From NCBI GenBank assembly GCA_023409975.1, contig JAEYQO010000012.1, forward strand, positions 1 through 23,193: a DNA stretch of 23,193 nt, given 5' to 3'. The position numbers and the translations under genes were made by a program. This DNA is from Bacteroidota bacterium. Lineage in GTDB: Bacteria; Bacteroidota; Bacteroidia; Chitinophagales; Chitinophagaceae. Under the pieces are notes generated by a model, which had not been told where the DNA came from, ran no database searches, and worked only from the letters and a program-made list of their open reading frames with translations. Below, one piece after another: positions 8,272 to 16,170 of this stretch (the stretch's first letter is position 1; each line of letters starts with the position of its first letter).

Positions 8272-8290
8272 TTTCATTCACCAAAATTTC
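8261..8290. repeat. Perfect 15-bp tandem duplication covering the -33 box
   Basis: ATTCACCAAAATTTC occurs twice without mismatch (8261-8275 and 8276-8290). The first copy supplies the -33 box of the tRNA-Ala promoter; the second places a spare TTTTG 15 bp further upstream, out of reach of the same -7 box at normal spacing. Confidence 0.9.
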
Positions 8291-8309
8291 AGGTTGCACG
8301 GCCCCTGAG

Positions 8310-8406
8310 GGTGCTGGCACCAATTTTTTATTATTTAGGTGCAAACTGATAAGGAGCACCTAACACTGTGAAAGCTGCGCAGATTCTTCGGATCTGCGCT
8401 TTTTTT
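8310..8406 (+). ncRNA. Candidate small RNA: three hairpins and an intrinsic terminator, no ORF
   Basis: The intergenic stretch carries, on the plus strand, GGTGC/GCACC (8310-8321) followed by a T run, TTAGGTGC/GCACCTAA (8335-8342 with 8356-8363, 13-nt loop), and the terminator at 8377-8406. The two GGTGC/GCACC pairs are interchangeable, so alternative folds are possible. There is no plus-strand gene for 2 kb on either side for the terminator to serve: lpxB ends at 7895 and the rest is minus strand. I see no good promoter, so this may instead be untranslated debris; it matches no RNA family I know. Confidence 0.3.
8377..8406 (+). terminator. Orphan rho-independent terminator
   Basis: GCGCAGAT (8377-8384) pairs perfectly with ATCTGCGC (8392-8399) over a 7-nt loop and is followed by seven T. 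This is a strong plus-strand terminator with no plus-strand gene in front of it. Confidence 0.7.
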
Positions 8407-8428
8407 GTGGAATGTCATTCCCCGGAAT

Positions 8429-8460
8429 GTACAAGGGCCGGCGTAAGCCGGTCCTTGTAC
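8429..8460. other. 14-bp stem hairpin with GTAA loop downstream of the T9SS protein gene
   Basis: GTACAAGGGCCGGC (8429-8442) pairs with GCCGGTCCTTGTAC (8447-8460), one G-U, around GTAA (a GNRA loop when read on plus). On the minus strand it lies 28 bp past the stop of the gene ending at 8489 and is followed by another small palindrome (CATTCC/GGAATG, 8416-8429) and no T run. It may act as a 3' stabilising or Rho-assisted stop for that mRNA. Confidence 0.55.
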
Positions 8461-8488
8461 GTAGAATTCTTTTGTGCTTATTGTTTGT

Positions 8489-10681
8489 CTATCTCACCAG
8501 CGATACATCACCTTTATACATCCGTTGTATACCTTCTGGGGTAGTGACCCTTATCAGGTAATGATAAACCCCGGGATCCTGAGGTACGCCCTTGTAAGTT
8601 CCATCCCATCCCAGATCCGGATCCGTAGTATTAAAGATCTCCTGACCCCAGCGGTTGAATATCCTGAATTCCTGGAGCCTTTGATAGACAAGGCCTCTGA
8701 GTCGGAAGACATCGTTACGGCCGTCGTTATTGGGTGAAAATGCATTTGGCAGCATTTCAGACATGGAGTAGTCAATACCCATCTTCACATAGGCGGTGTC
8801 CCTGCAGCCATATCGGTTCATACCTATTACTCTGAAGGTGGCAGTATCTGTGGCCCTGGCTTTAGGAGTCGCTTCGGTAGGGTAGTCGAGCAGATCTGTC
8901 GGTGTCCAGACGTATGTCTCAGCACCGCTGGCCTGTAGCTGTATCACATCTCCATATTTCGCTATAATGTCGCCTGACACATCCAGTTCAATGGCAGGAC
9001 GGGCATGGATCACAATGCTATCGTATCCGGTGCAGCCTAAAGGAGTCTGTGCAGCCAGGATGTACTTGTATGTGTTAGCGTCCGTTACGAAAAACTTAGG
9101 CTCTTTGATAAATGGATCATCCAGCCCGGTATTAGGCGCCCAGGTGTAAGTAAATTGGTTGCCAAACCAATCCGGACCTACATCTGCCCATATTTCAAGT
9201 GGTTTGCCTATACACAGGGAGGTATCCTCAGTATGAATATTCACTACAGGGATGGGTTCAACCGTCGCCGTAACATCATAAGACTCTGTATTACAGTTCT
9301 TATACTCGGCCTTGACGTTGAAAGTAGTCGTCGTGTCCGGGAAGCCCCAGGTAAATCCTGTAGCGGGGTCAATGATCTGTGCGCCGGTGTTGGAGGTCCA
9401 GGTAAAATTGAAGTTAGTATCAGCTTCAATTTCCAGTCTAACCCCTGCGCCGGCACATATTGCCGTGTCATTACTCAGGAAATTAGCGGGCAGGTAATCA
9501 TAGATCGGGAAAGAGATGCTGTCTACGATATCACCTGTACAAATATTTTTTACGTTCACAGTGACCACTTCTACACCTTCAGTGAAAGAATCTCCGAGCG
9601 CCAGGAAGGAGAAGCTCGCATCTGTGGCGTTTGCGGGAATGACCACGGTATCCGGTACCGCACTGTAGTCGATATTCCTGCTTGCGCTGCCCGTGTAGGT
9701 GAACTCAACAGTTTGAGGAATATTGAAGGCAGTTGGTCTGGAAACCACAATTTCAGCCTCCGTACAACCCTCAACAAGATAGTCGAAGCTCGCGCCGGGT
9801 CCGGAAAGTGAGGACTTGAAAGACATCTTTACATTACTGGAGCGGAAGCTGTTGGCTTCGAGGAACACCCCTGAATCCAGAGCTCCGTCTAACAGATCCG
9901 CGATCGCAAGTTTGATATGATACGTTGTGCACGGTACCACAGCAGCACGGGCGGTCAGTATAGTGGTCATCCCATAGTATGTGATGGAAGTTCCGTTCTG
10001 ATTGTCGTTATAGTATTGTGCAAAAGGTGATCCCGGCCCCATTGCCTGGCAAAGTGCATCGCTCTGCCAGGGATCCAAGGTGATAGCAGGGTTGGTGGTG
10101 CTATTGATAGCGACCGGAATGTTTGTGCCGGGAATCAAAGCCACGTTGGTCAGACCGGGAAGTCCCGGACCGCTCAGGAAGAAAGCGAATACATCATTAA
10201 ACCCGGAACAGGAGAATTGATCGTATTCTTCCGATCCGAACACATAATCAAACAGGAGGCTGTCACCATCCGGTATGAAGTCAAACTCGAGGATACAGGC
10301 GTTATTTGTCGTTCCGCCGACAAGGTTCCCAAGTTCAGGGTCTCCGGGTGTTCCCGGATCCTCACTAGCAAACAACGATTGCGGGCCGTTGGCACCAACA
10401 GGATCAGGAAAGGTTGGATTCGTCGTGTCTGTTTTCGCAGCACCAGTTGTAAGAATAATTCCATCTCCCAGGCCAAGGTTACTACTGATAACGGTGTACT
10501 TACCGGCGCCGCCGGTTGCACAATTCAATACCGGATTGGAGAATTGGATCCCTGTGCCAACTAAAGCTGAAACGAGGGAGTAGGCGTTAGCGGTGTCATT
10601 AACAGTTATCTGGGCTTTGGTGGTGGTTCCGGTTACTATAAGTACTAAAAGCAGAACCAGTTTTGTAAACCTATTAAGCAT
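8489..10681 (-). CDS. Secreted choice-of-anchor L protein with T9SS type B (gliding-motility) C-terminal domain
   Basis: 730 residues. A signal peptide (residues 1-23, hydrophobic LVLLLVLIVTG, cut near KA-Q) is followed by a choice-of-anchor L domain (about 30-290; hallmark YVFGSEEYDQF at 146-156). Next is a Calx-beta-like stretch (about 310-385: FTYTGSASRNIDYSAVP and EGVEVVTVNV), then Ig/PKD-like modules (about 400-630). The sorting domain runs from about residue 643 to the end: PNAFSPNNDGRNDVF, EFRIFNRWGQEIF, GWDGTYKG, GVYHYLI. Such C-terminal domains direct export by the type IX secretion system and delivery to the cell surface. The substrate or partner cannot be inferred. It is a single gene; the neighbour groEL ends 144 bp upstream with its own terminator. 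Confidence 0.92.
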   Translation of the reverse strand: MLNRFTKLVLLLVLIVTGTTTKAQITVNDTANAYSLVSALVGTGIQFSNPVLNCATGGAGKYTVISSNLGLGDGIILTTGAAKTDTTNPTFPDPVGANGPQSLFASEDPGTPGDPELGNLVGGTTNNACILEFDFIPDGDSLLFDYVFGSEEYDQFSCSGFNDVFAFFLSGPGLPGLTNVALIPGTNIPVAINSTTNPAITLDPWQSDALCQAMGPGSPFAQYYNDNQNGTSITYYGMTTILTARAAVVPCTTYHIKLAIADLLDGALDSGVFLEANSFRSSNVKMSFKSSLSGPGASFDYLVEGCTEAEIVVSRPTAFNIPQTVEFTYTGSASRNIDYSAVPDTVVIPANATDASFSFLALGDSFTEGVEVVTVNVKNICTGDIVDSISFPIYDYLPANFLSNDTAICAGAGVRLEIEADTNFNFTWTSNTGAQIIDPATGFTWGFPDTTTTFNVKAEYKNCNTESYDVTATVEPIPVVNIHTEDTSLCIGKPLEIWADVGPDWFGNQFTYTWAPNTGLDDPFIKEPKFFVTDANTYKYILAAQTPLGCTGYDSIVIHARPAIELDVSGDIIAKYGDVIQLQASGAETYVWTPTDLLDYPTEATPKARATDTATFRVIGMNRYGCRDTAYVKMGIDYSMSEMLPNAFSPNNDGRNDVFRLRGLVYQRLQEFRIFNRWGQEIFNTTDPDLGWDGTYKGVPQDPGVYHYLIRVTTPEGIQRMYKGDVSLVR

Positions 10682-10763
10682 ACAGGTGATTTTTGAAGCC
10701 TTTTTAGCGGCTATATATTAGACGCTGAAATATGGCTTTCCGTTGGATTTTAAGGTCCAAGTT

Positions 10764-10803
10764 AAAAAAAAATAGCCTGCGAAATACTCGCAGGCCATTT
10801 TTT
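10764..10803 (-). terminator. Terminator of groEL
   Basis: On the minus strand GCCTGCGA (10795-10788) pairs with TCGCAGGC (10782-10775) over GTATT, followed by TATTTTTTTTT. A strong intrinsic terminator 30 bp past the groEL stop; the plus strand also shows a short T run, so it may work both ways. Confidence 0.85.
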
Positions 10804-10825
10804 ACGATAGAATGCTTCTATCTTA

Positions 10826-12460
10826 TTAATAATCCATACCCATTCCGCCGCCTGGCATTGCAGGAGCAGCAGCTTGTTTAGGCTCTGGTTTATCAGCTAC
10901 TACACATTCAGTAGTGAGTAACATAGAAGCGATAGATGCAGCATTTTCAAGGGCTACACGGCTCACTTTGGCTGGGTCAATAACACCGGCTGCCAGCAGG
11001 TTTTCGTACTGCTCAGTGCGGGCATTGAATCCAAAATCAGCCTTACCCTCGCGTACTTTCTGTACAACGATGGACCCTTCGATACCAGCGTTTCCTACGA
11101 TAGTGCGAAGAGGCGCTTCCAGAGAACGACGGATAATTGCGATACCGGTGTTCTCATCTGCATTGGCGCCTTCTACTTTATCCAGGCTTTCAATAGCACG
11201 GATGTAAGCAACACCACCACCAGCTACGATACCTTCTTCAACTGCGGCACGAGTGGCATGCAGCGCATCGTCAACACGGTCTTTCTTTTCTTTCATTTCC
11301 ACTTCAGAAGCAGCGCCAACATACAGTACGGCAACACCACCGCTCAGCTTAGCCAGGCGCTCCTGCAGCTTTTCGCGATCATAATCGGAAGTAGTAGTTT
11401 CGATCTGAGATTTGATCTGGTTTACACGGCCAGTGATGGCATCTTTGCTACCTTTTCCGCCAACGACGGTAGTGTTGTCTTTGTCGATAGTGATGCTCTC
11501 AGCCTGTCCCAGGTATTCCATAGTAGCATTTTCCAGCTTGTAGCCCTGCTCTTCGCTGATCACGGTACCGCCGGTCAGCACGGCGATATCCTGCAGCATC
11601 TCTTTACGACGGTCGCCGAAACCAGGAGCTTTAACCGCAGCGATTTTCAGAGATCCGCGAAGTTTGTTCACCACGAGAGTTGCCAGTGCTTCACCGTCTA
11701 CATCTTCAGCGATGATCAACAGCGGACGGCCACTTTGAACAGTGCTTTCCAGAATAGGAAGAATATCCTTAAGGGTGCTGATCTTCTTGTCGTAGATCAG
11801 GATGTATGGGTTCTGAAGCTCTGTCTGCATTTTCTCTGTGTTAGTCACAAAGTAAGGGCTCAGATAACCACGGTCGAACTGCATACCTTCTACTACTTCT
11901 ACAGTGGTATCGGTACCTTTAGCTTCCTCAACAGTGATCACACCTTCGTTGCCCACTTTCTGCATCGCTTCAGCGATCAGCTTACCGATATTGCTATCGT
12001 TGTTAGCAGAAATAGTAGCTACCTGCTCGATCTTCTGATTGTCGTTACCAACTTTCTCAGACTGAGATTTCAGGTTCTCAACCACTGAAGCTACTGCCTT
12101 GTCGATACCACGCTTCAGATCCATAGGATTCGCACCTGCAGCGACGTTCTTCAAGCCTTCGTTGATGATAGACTGAGCAAGCACAGTAGCAGTAGTTGTT
12201 CCGTCACCTGCTACGTCAGCAGTCTTGGAAGCTACTTCCTTCACCATCTGAGCACCCAGGTTTTCGATAGCATCTTCCAGTTCGATTTCTTTTGCAACGG
12301 ATACACCATCCTTGGTGATCCCGGGAGCACCAAATTTCTTTTCAATGACTACGTTACGACCTTTAGGTCCCAGAGTCACTTTCACTGCATCTGCCAGAGC
12401 GTCAACGCCACGCTTCATTTTATTGCGGGCTTCTGTATTAAAAAATAATTGCTTTGCCAT
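10826..12460 (-). CDS. groL: Chaperonin GroEL (Hsp60)
   Basis: 544 residues or one fewer from the ATG at 12460, the normal length for GroEL, the 14-subunit ATP-driven folding chamber in the cytoplasm. Diagnostic segments: MAKQLFFNTEARNKMKRGVD, VKVTLGPKGRNVVIEKKFG, DGVSVAKEIEL, the ATP-site AGDGTTTATVLAQSI, ALATLVVNKLRG, KAPGFGDRRKEML, AAVEEGIVAGGGVAYIRA and a Gly/Met-rich tail GGGMGMDY. The frame stays open 11 codons upstream to a non-standard start, but the MAKQLFF start is the family standard. It follows groES by 92 bp on the same strand; a hairpin lies in that gap. Confidence 0.98.
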   Translation of the reverse strand: MAKQLFFNTEARNKMKRGVDALADAVKVTLGPKGRNVVIEKKFGAPGITKDGVSVAKEIELEDAIENLGAQMVKEVASKTADVAGDGTTTATVLAQSIINEGLKNVAAGANPMDLKRGIDKAVASVVENLKSQSEKVGNDNQKIEQVATISANNDSNIGKLIAEAMQKVGNEGVITVEEAKGTDTTVEVVEGMQFDRGYLSPYFVTNTEKMQTELQNPYILIYDKKISTLKDILPILESTVQSGRPLLIIAEDVDGEALATLVVNKLRGSLKIAAVKAPGFGDRRKEMLQDIAVLTGGTVISEEQGYKLENATMEYLGQAESITIDKDNTTVVGGKGSKDAITGRVNQIKSQIETTTSDYDREKLQERLAKLSGGVAVLYVGAASEVEMKEKKDRVDDALHATRAAVEEGIVAGGGVAYIRAIESLDKVEGANADENTGIAIIRRSLEAPLRTIVGNAGIEGSIVVQKVREGKADFGFNARTEQYENLLAAGVIDPAKVSRVALENAASIASMLLTTECVVADKPEPKQAAAPAMPGGGMGMDY

Positions 12461-12479
12461 AGTTCTTGTCGTATTTAAC

Positions 12480-12504
12480 CCCGTAGAAAGCACCTGCTTT
12501 CGGG
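12480..12504 (-). promoter_or_regulatory. Hairpin between groES and groEL
   Basis: GAAAGCA (12486-12492) pairs with TGCTTTC (12495-12501); flanking CCC and GGG can extend the stem past a small bulge. It stands 20 bp before the groEL ATG with no T run, so it is more likely an mRNA stability or processing element than a terminator. Function is inferred from position only. Confidence 0.35.
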
Positions 12505-12552
12505 AGTGGGGTGATGATGAATACTTTTTGTGAGTTGAATGAAAATCGTTGA

Positions 12553-12834
12553 TTAAACGATGGCGAGAATGTCACTTTCTCTCATGATGAGATAATCCTG
12601 ACCTTCCAGGCTGATCTCCGTACCGGCATACTTGCCATACAGTACAGTGTCACCTGCTTTTACTGATACGGGCTCGTCTTTTTTACCAGGACCAGCCGCA
12701 ACGACGGTTCCGCGTTGTGGTTTTTCTTTTGCTGTGTCCGGGATAATGATGCCACCTGCAGTTTTCTCTTCGGCAGCGGCGGGCTTAACGATTACCCTGT
12801 CGTGGAGCGGAGTAATGTTTACGTTGTTTGCCAT
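12553..12834 (-). CDS. groS: Co-chaperonin GroES (Hsp10)
   Basis: 93 residues, normal length. GroES caps the GroEL ring. Family signatures: ITPLHDRVIVKPAAAEEKTAGGIIIPDTAKEKP (with the mobile-loop region in its second half), GTVVAAGPG, VKAGDTVLYGKYAGTEI, and the C-terminal YLIMRESDILAIV. The ATG at 12834 gives the standard MANNVNITPLHDR start. First gene of the groES-groEL operon. No CIRCE operator (TTAGCACTC-N9-GAGTGCTAA) is seen upstream, so HrcA control is not supported. Confidence 0.98.
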   Translation of the reverse strand: MANNVNITPLHDRVIVKPAAAEEKTAGGIIIPDTAKEKPQRGTVVAAGPGKKDEPVSVKAGDTVLYGKYAGTEISLEGQDYLIMRESDILAIV

Positions 12835-13151
12835 AGTTTATGAAATTTAGATTTCGATTGTTTGTGCTTCCCAGACATCAGATTCTATGCCGGGGCGCTA
12901 AGGTCGGTCAATTTTGCAGAAATGGCTTAAAAAGCTTTATCTGTGGCCTTTGGAGGGCGTCAATTTTTCACCGGAGCGTGAAATTTTTTCATCTTTTGGC
13001 AGACCCTGAGGAGGTAAAAGGGCGGGTGCAACCGTACCACGGAGATCGCCGTGCCATCATGTTCCTTTACACCCATGGTCTGTAACACAGTGGAAACTAC
13101 CCGGGTATCCTGTGCAGGCGCTCCGGCAAGGTCCCCGCCAATTGTCCGGAA
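12835..13151. other. 317-bp gap between ppx and groES: no confident gene
   Basis: It holds the candidate groES promoter (12882-12911) and a hairpin TTTCAC/GTGAAA (12966-12983) with six T on the plus strand that could act as a bidirectional terminator behind the ppx operon. On the minus strand a 63-codon frame follows the ppx stop without interruption to 12960. A plus-strand frame at 12840-13085 has no coding character. Confidence 0.6.
12882..12911 (-). promoter_or_regulatory. Candidate groES promoter of classic sigma-70 form
   Basis: On the minus strand TTGACC (12911-12906), 18 nt, then TAGAAT (12887-12882), about 48 nt before the groES ATG. This resembles the E. coli -35/-10 pair and not the TAnnTTTG box seen at other promoters here. 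A rival is the near-match TAAATTTC just before the start codon. The call is tentative. Confidence 0.3.
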
Positions 13152-14030
13152 CTAGCCGTATTTCCTGTATAACATTTTCACAATGCCATCCGCCAACCCG
13201 ACTTTAGGAACATAGATCTCCCCGGCATCCACCCACCGCATCACTGAAATGTATATCTGCAGGGCAGGTACGATAACATCGGCCCGGTCATCCCGAAACC
13301 CATACAGATGCTTCCGCTCTTCCAGGCTTGCGTAGCTCATTTCTTTGTAGTAGTCTTTCAGAAGCTCGAGCGATAAAGGCTTTCCCTCTTTCTTTTTAGA
13401 GATCGAAAAGATCTTATTGATGTTTCCGCCGCTACCAATAGCCTCCACAGGGGAAAAAGCTTTGATCCTGGTCTTCAGGAAGTCCTTCATCTGATCCCAG
13501 TGCTCATCGGTCACTTTATTATGGAGCAGCCGTATGGTCCCGATGTTGAAAGACTCTTTGAAAACGATCTCATTCTTCGAGAACAGGGTTAGTTCCGTAC
13601 TTCCGCCACCTACATCGATGTAGAGATAAGACTTATTATAGGCTAGTTTTTCGGCTATATGTGTTTCGTAAATAATAGTCGCTTCTTCCTGGCCGGTGAT
13701 GATCTCGATCGAAATGCCGGTCTCTTTCTTCACCTGTCGGATGATCTCCGGACCGTTCTGCGCATCCCTCATCGCCGAGGTAGCACAGGCTCTCACATGT
13801 TCGACCTTGTATATCTCCATTAAGAGCTTGTAGGCTTTCAGGGTGCGGATAAGCTGTTGCCGCCTATCATCGCTTATGTATCCTTTATCGAAAACATCGA
13901 TACCCAGCCGGAGTGGCACCCGGAGGAGGTTCATTTTGGTGAAGTCTACAGTTCCGTCACGGTATATCGTCGCTTCTGAAATCAGAAGCCGGGCGGCATT
14001 CGAACCGATATCTATCGCTGCAAGTATCAA
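13152..14030 (-). CDS. ppx: Exopolyphosphatase, Ppx/GppA family (short form)
   Basis: 292 residues. Members of this ASKHA-fold family hydrolyse polyphosphate chains or pppGpp. Nucleotide-binding motifs: AAIDIGSNAARLLI (residues 4-17), RACATSAMRDA near 80, YLYIDVGGGSTELTLF near 137 and EAIGSGGNINKI near 199. The C-terminal HD-like domain of E. coli Ppx is absent, as in other Bacteroidota forms. The start must be TTG at 14030: an in-frame TAA lies two codons upstream and the next Met is beyond the essential first motif. The TTG overlaps the ppk1 TGA by 4 bp (TTGA), implying translational coupling of synthesis and breakdown enzymes. Ppx and GppA activities cannot be separated from sequence alone; the ppk1 link favours polyphosphate. 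Confidence 0.9.
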   Translation of the reverse strand: MILAAIDIGSNAARLLISEATIYRDGTVDFTKMNLLRVPLRLGIDVFDKGYISDDRRQQLIRTLKAYKLLMEIYKVEHVRACATSAMRDAQNGPEIIRQVKKETGISIEIITGQEEATIIYETHIAEKLAYNKSYLYIDVGGGSTELTLFSKNEIVFKESFNIGTIRLLHNKVTDEHWDQMKDFLKTRIKAFSPVEAIGSGGNINKIFSISKKKEGKPLSLELLKDYYKEMSYASLEERKHLYGFRDDRADVIVPALQIYISVMRWVDAGEIYVPKVGLADGIVKMLYRKYG

Positions 14031-16102
14031 TCCTTATATTCTTTTTGCCGCAGATACCGGTATATAGCCAGTTGCGAACGTAGCTCAGGCTCTTCCGCTT
14101 TCCGTTCTACATACTGGTTCTGCTGTTCATTGTCCAAGATACGTCCTTTCACGTTTTCAGCCAGCTGCAGCTCCAGAATGTCGATCAGCTCCTGCCTGAT
14201 TTCCGGGTCATAGACCGGACAGGCCGCCTCAATTCTATGGTCGAGGTTACGGACCATCCAGTCAGCAGATGAGATGAACACATTGGGTTTCTTGCCGTTA
14301 TCGAAAACGAATACCCTCGCATGTTCGAGGTACTGGTCAACGATCGAAATAGCCTTTACCGGATGCTTAAAGCTCTTATGGCTTGTGAGCGCGCTGCAAA
14401 TGCCCCTGATGATCATGCTTATCCGTACACCTGCTTTTGCAGCATCATACATTTTCTGGATCAGAGCCTTGTCTACAAGGCTGTTTTGCTTGATGATCAT
14501 GGAGGCCTCTTTACCTTTATCCGCAGCCTTTATCTCCCGGCTGATCTGATTCAGGAAAAACTTACGCATCTGCATCGGAGACACGACGAGTGTCTTTACC
14601 GTATTCAATTGCTCAAACCTTGGCAAGCCCTTTTCCAGAAACGAAAACATACGGTTGATATCCGCTACGATCTTACGGTTGGTCGTCAGCAAACAATGAT
14701 CGCCATAAAAAGCCGCTGTGCTCTCGTTGAAATTCCCGGTGGAAACAAATGCATAGTGCCGGACCGTATTGAACGCCCTTTTCCGGATGACGCAAAGCTT
14801 CGCATGCACTTTCATATCAGGGAAGCCCACCAGCACTTTTACACCTTCCTCCTCCAGTCGTTCCTTCCAGAACAGATTCGCTTCTTCGTCAAACCGGGCC
14901 TTCAGCTCCATCATCACGGTCACCTGCTTCCCATTCCGCACAGCGTTCACAAGGGCGTTCACCACCTTTGAGTTTTTGGCCAGTCTGTAGCAGGTGATCT
15001 TAATGCTCTGCACAAAGGGGTCGATGGCTGCTTCCCGCAACAGATCGATCACAGAGTCGAAGGAATGATATGGGAAGTGTAACATGACATCCCTGCGCTC
15101 CATTACTTCCATAATGCGAAGCGGCTGCTTGAGCAGAGGGTGTACAAACGGGCGCGGACGAGCTTCCAGGTCTTTGAAGACAGCGGAAGGAAAGTCCATG
15201 AAGTCCTTGAAATTGTGTATCCGTCCTCCGGGGATCAGATTGTCTTTTTTGGTGAGCCCCAGCCGTTTCATCAGGTAGTCCAGTAGCCGCAGGTCTATAT
15301 TCCGGTCATATACAAACCGGGTGGTTCTGCCTTTCTTTCTGTTTTTCAATCCCTTTTCCAGCTCCGTGATCAGATCGGTATTCACATCATTATCAATCTC
15401 CAGCTCTGCGTCTCTGGTCAGTTTTACGATATAGCCCAGAAACCTGTTGAATCCGAAGGGTGCGAACAGGTGTGGCAGGTTAAAACGGATGACATCTTCC
15501 AGTAGAATGACGTCCACTGTGTCTCCTTCTGAAGGTAACCTGAAGAACCTGGGAAGAACACGGGTGGGTATTTCGATAAGCGAATAACGCTGGAGCATGG
15601 GATTGTCGGTATGGCCCAGGACACAGGCCAGGTAGATCGACTTGTCGCGCAGGAAAGGGAGTTGAGGAATGCTCTCGATCATCAGCGGCACAATCTCGGT
15701 GCGCACTTTCTCATCGAAGATCCGGGTGATATACTCCTGCTGGTTTTTCGAGAGCTGCCGTTCGCTTCGGATATAAATATTATTTCTGGCCAGTTCTTCG
15801 ATGATCTCCGCATAGACCTGATCAAAGTCCTGTTGCTGACGCATCACTGTTTGCTGTATTTCCTCCAGTATCTTCTCCGGTTGCTCTTCCAGGTGCACCC
15901 TGGCAGATTTTCCGGCTCTTACCATTTTATTGAGTGTGGCTACTCTTACCCGAAAGAACTCATCGAGGTTATTGGAGAAGATACCCAGAAACCTCAGCCG
16001 GTCATAAACATGATTACTACTGTCACGAGCTTCCTGCAGGACACGTTCGTTGAAGGCCAGCCAGCTGATGTCACGTGTGATGAACTGCGTCTTGGTTTTC
16101 AT
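14027..16102 (-). CDS. ppk1: Polyphosphate kinase 1
   Basis: 691 residues from the ATG at 16102 (alternatives up to 16129 would add nine poorly conserved residues). PPK1 reversibly moves the ATP gamma-phosphate onto polyphosphate. The N-terminal domain starts FITRDISWLAFNERVLQEA and FLGIFSNNLDEFFRVRV; the two catalytic half-sites are present, with His433 in MKVHAKLCVI followed by YAFVSTGNFNESTA, and His594 in DQYLEHARVFVF followed by VFISSADWMVRNLDHRIE (E. coli equivalents His435 and His592). It lies 68 bp after rfaE2 and overlaps ppx by 4 bp, so polyphosphate synthesis and degradation are made from one mRNA. Confidence 0.97.
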   Translation of the reverse strand: MKTKTQFITRDISWLAFNERVLQEARDSSNHVYDRLRFLGIFSNNLDEFFRVRVATLNKMVRAGKSARVHLEEQPEKILEEIQQTVMRQQQDFDQVYAEIIEELARNNIYIRSERQLSKNQQEYITRIFDEKVRTEIVPLMIESIPQLPFLRDKSIYLACVLGHTDNPMLQRYSLIEIPTRVLPRFFRLPSEGDTVDVILLEDVIRFNLPHLFAPFGFNRFLGYIVKLTRDAELEIDNDVNTDLITELEKGLKNRKKGRTTRFVYDRNIDLRLLDYLMKRLGLTKKDNLIPGGRIHNFKDFMDFPSAVFKDLEARPRPFVHPLLKQPLRIMEVMERRDVMLHFPYHSFDSVIDLLREAAIDPFVQSIKITCYRLAKNSKVVNALVNAVRNGKQVTVMMELKARFDEEANLFWKERLEEEGVKVLVGFPDMKVHAKLCVIRKRAFNTVRHYAFVSTGNFNESTAAFYGDHCLLTTNRKIVADINRMFSFLEKGLPRFEQLNTVKTLVVSPMQMRKFFLNQISREIKAADKGKEASMIIKQNSLVDKALIQKMYDAAKAGVRISMIIRGICSALTSHKSFKHPVKAISIVDQYLEHARVFVFDNGKKPNVFISSADWMVRNLDHRIEAACPVYDPEIRQELIDILELQLAENVKGRILDNEQQNQYVERKAEEPELRSQLAIYRYLRQKEYKD

Positions 16103-16170
16103 GCAAAAACAGATTGCCGCCTGCAACATACAATATGCTGGTCACGACGGGGATATGCGACGGGAAAACT

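Noticed and set aside
9155..9811. 218-codon plus-strand frame opposite the T9SS protein gene
   Set aside because: It lies wholly antisense to a gene with clear domains and shows no signal peptide or motif.
11258..12088. 276-codon plus-strand frame opposite groEL
   Set aside because: It is antisense to an intact groEL and has no recognisable motifs; codon bias of groEL keeps it open.
12840..13085. 81-codon plus-strand frame between groES and ppx
   Set aside because: Irregular, Arg/Cys/His-rich composition, no family, and it overlaps the groES promoter region and a hairpin with a T run.
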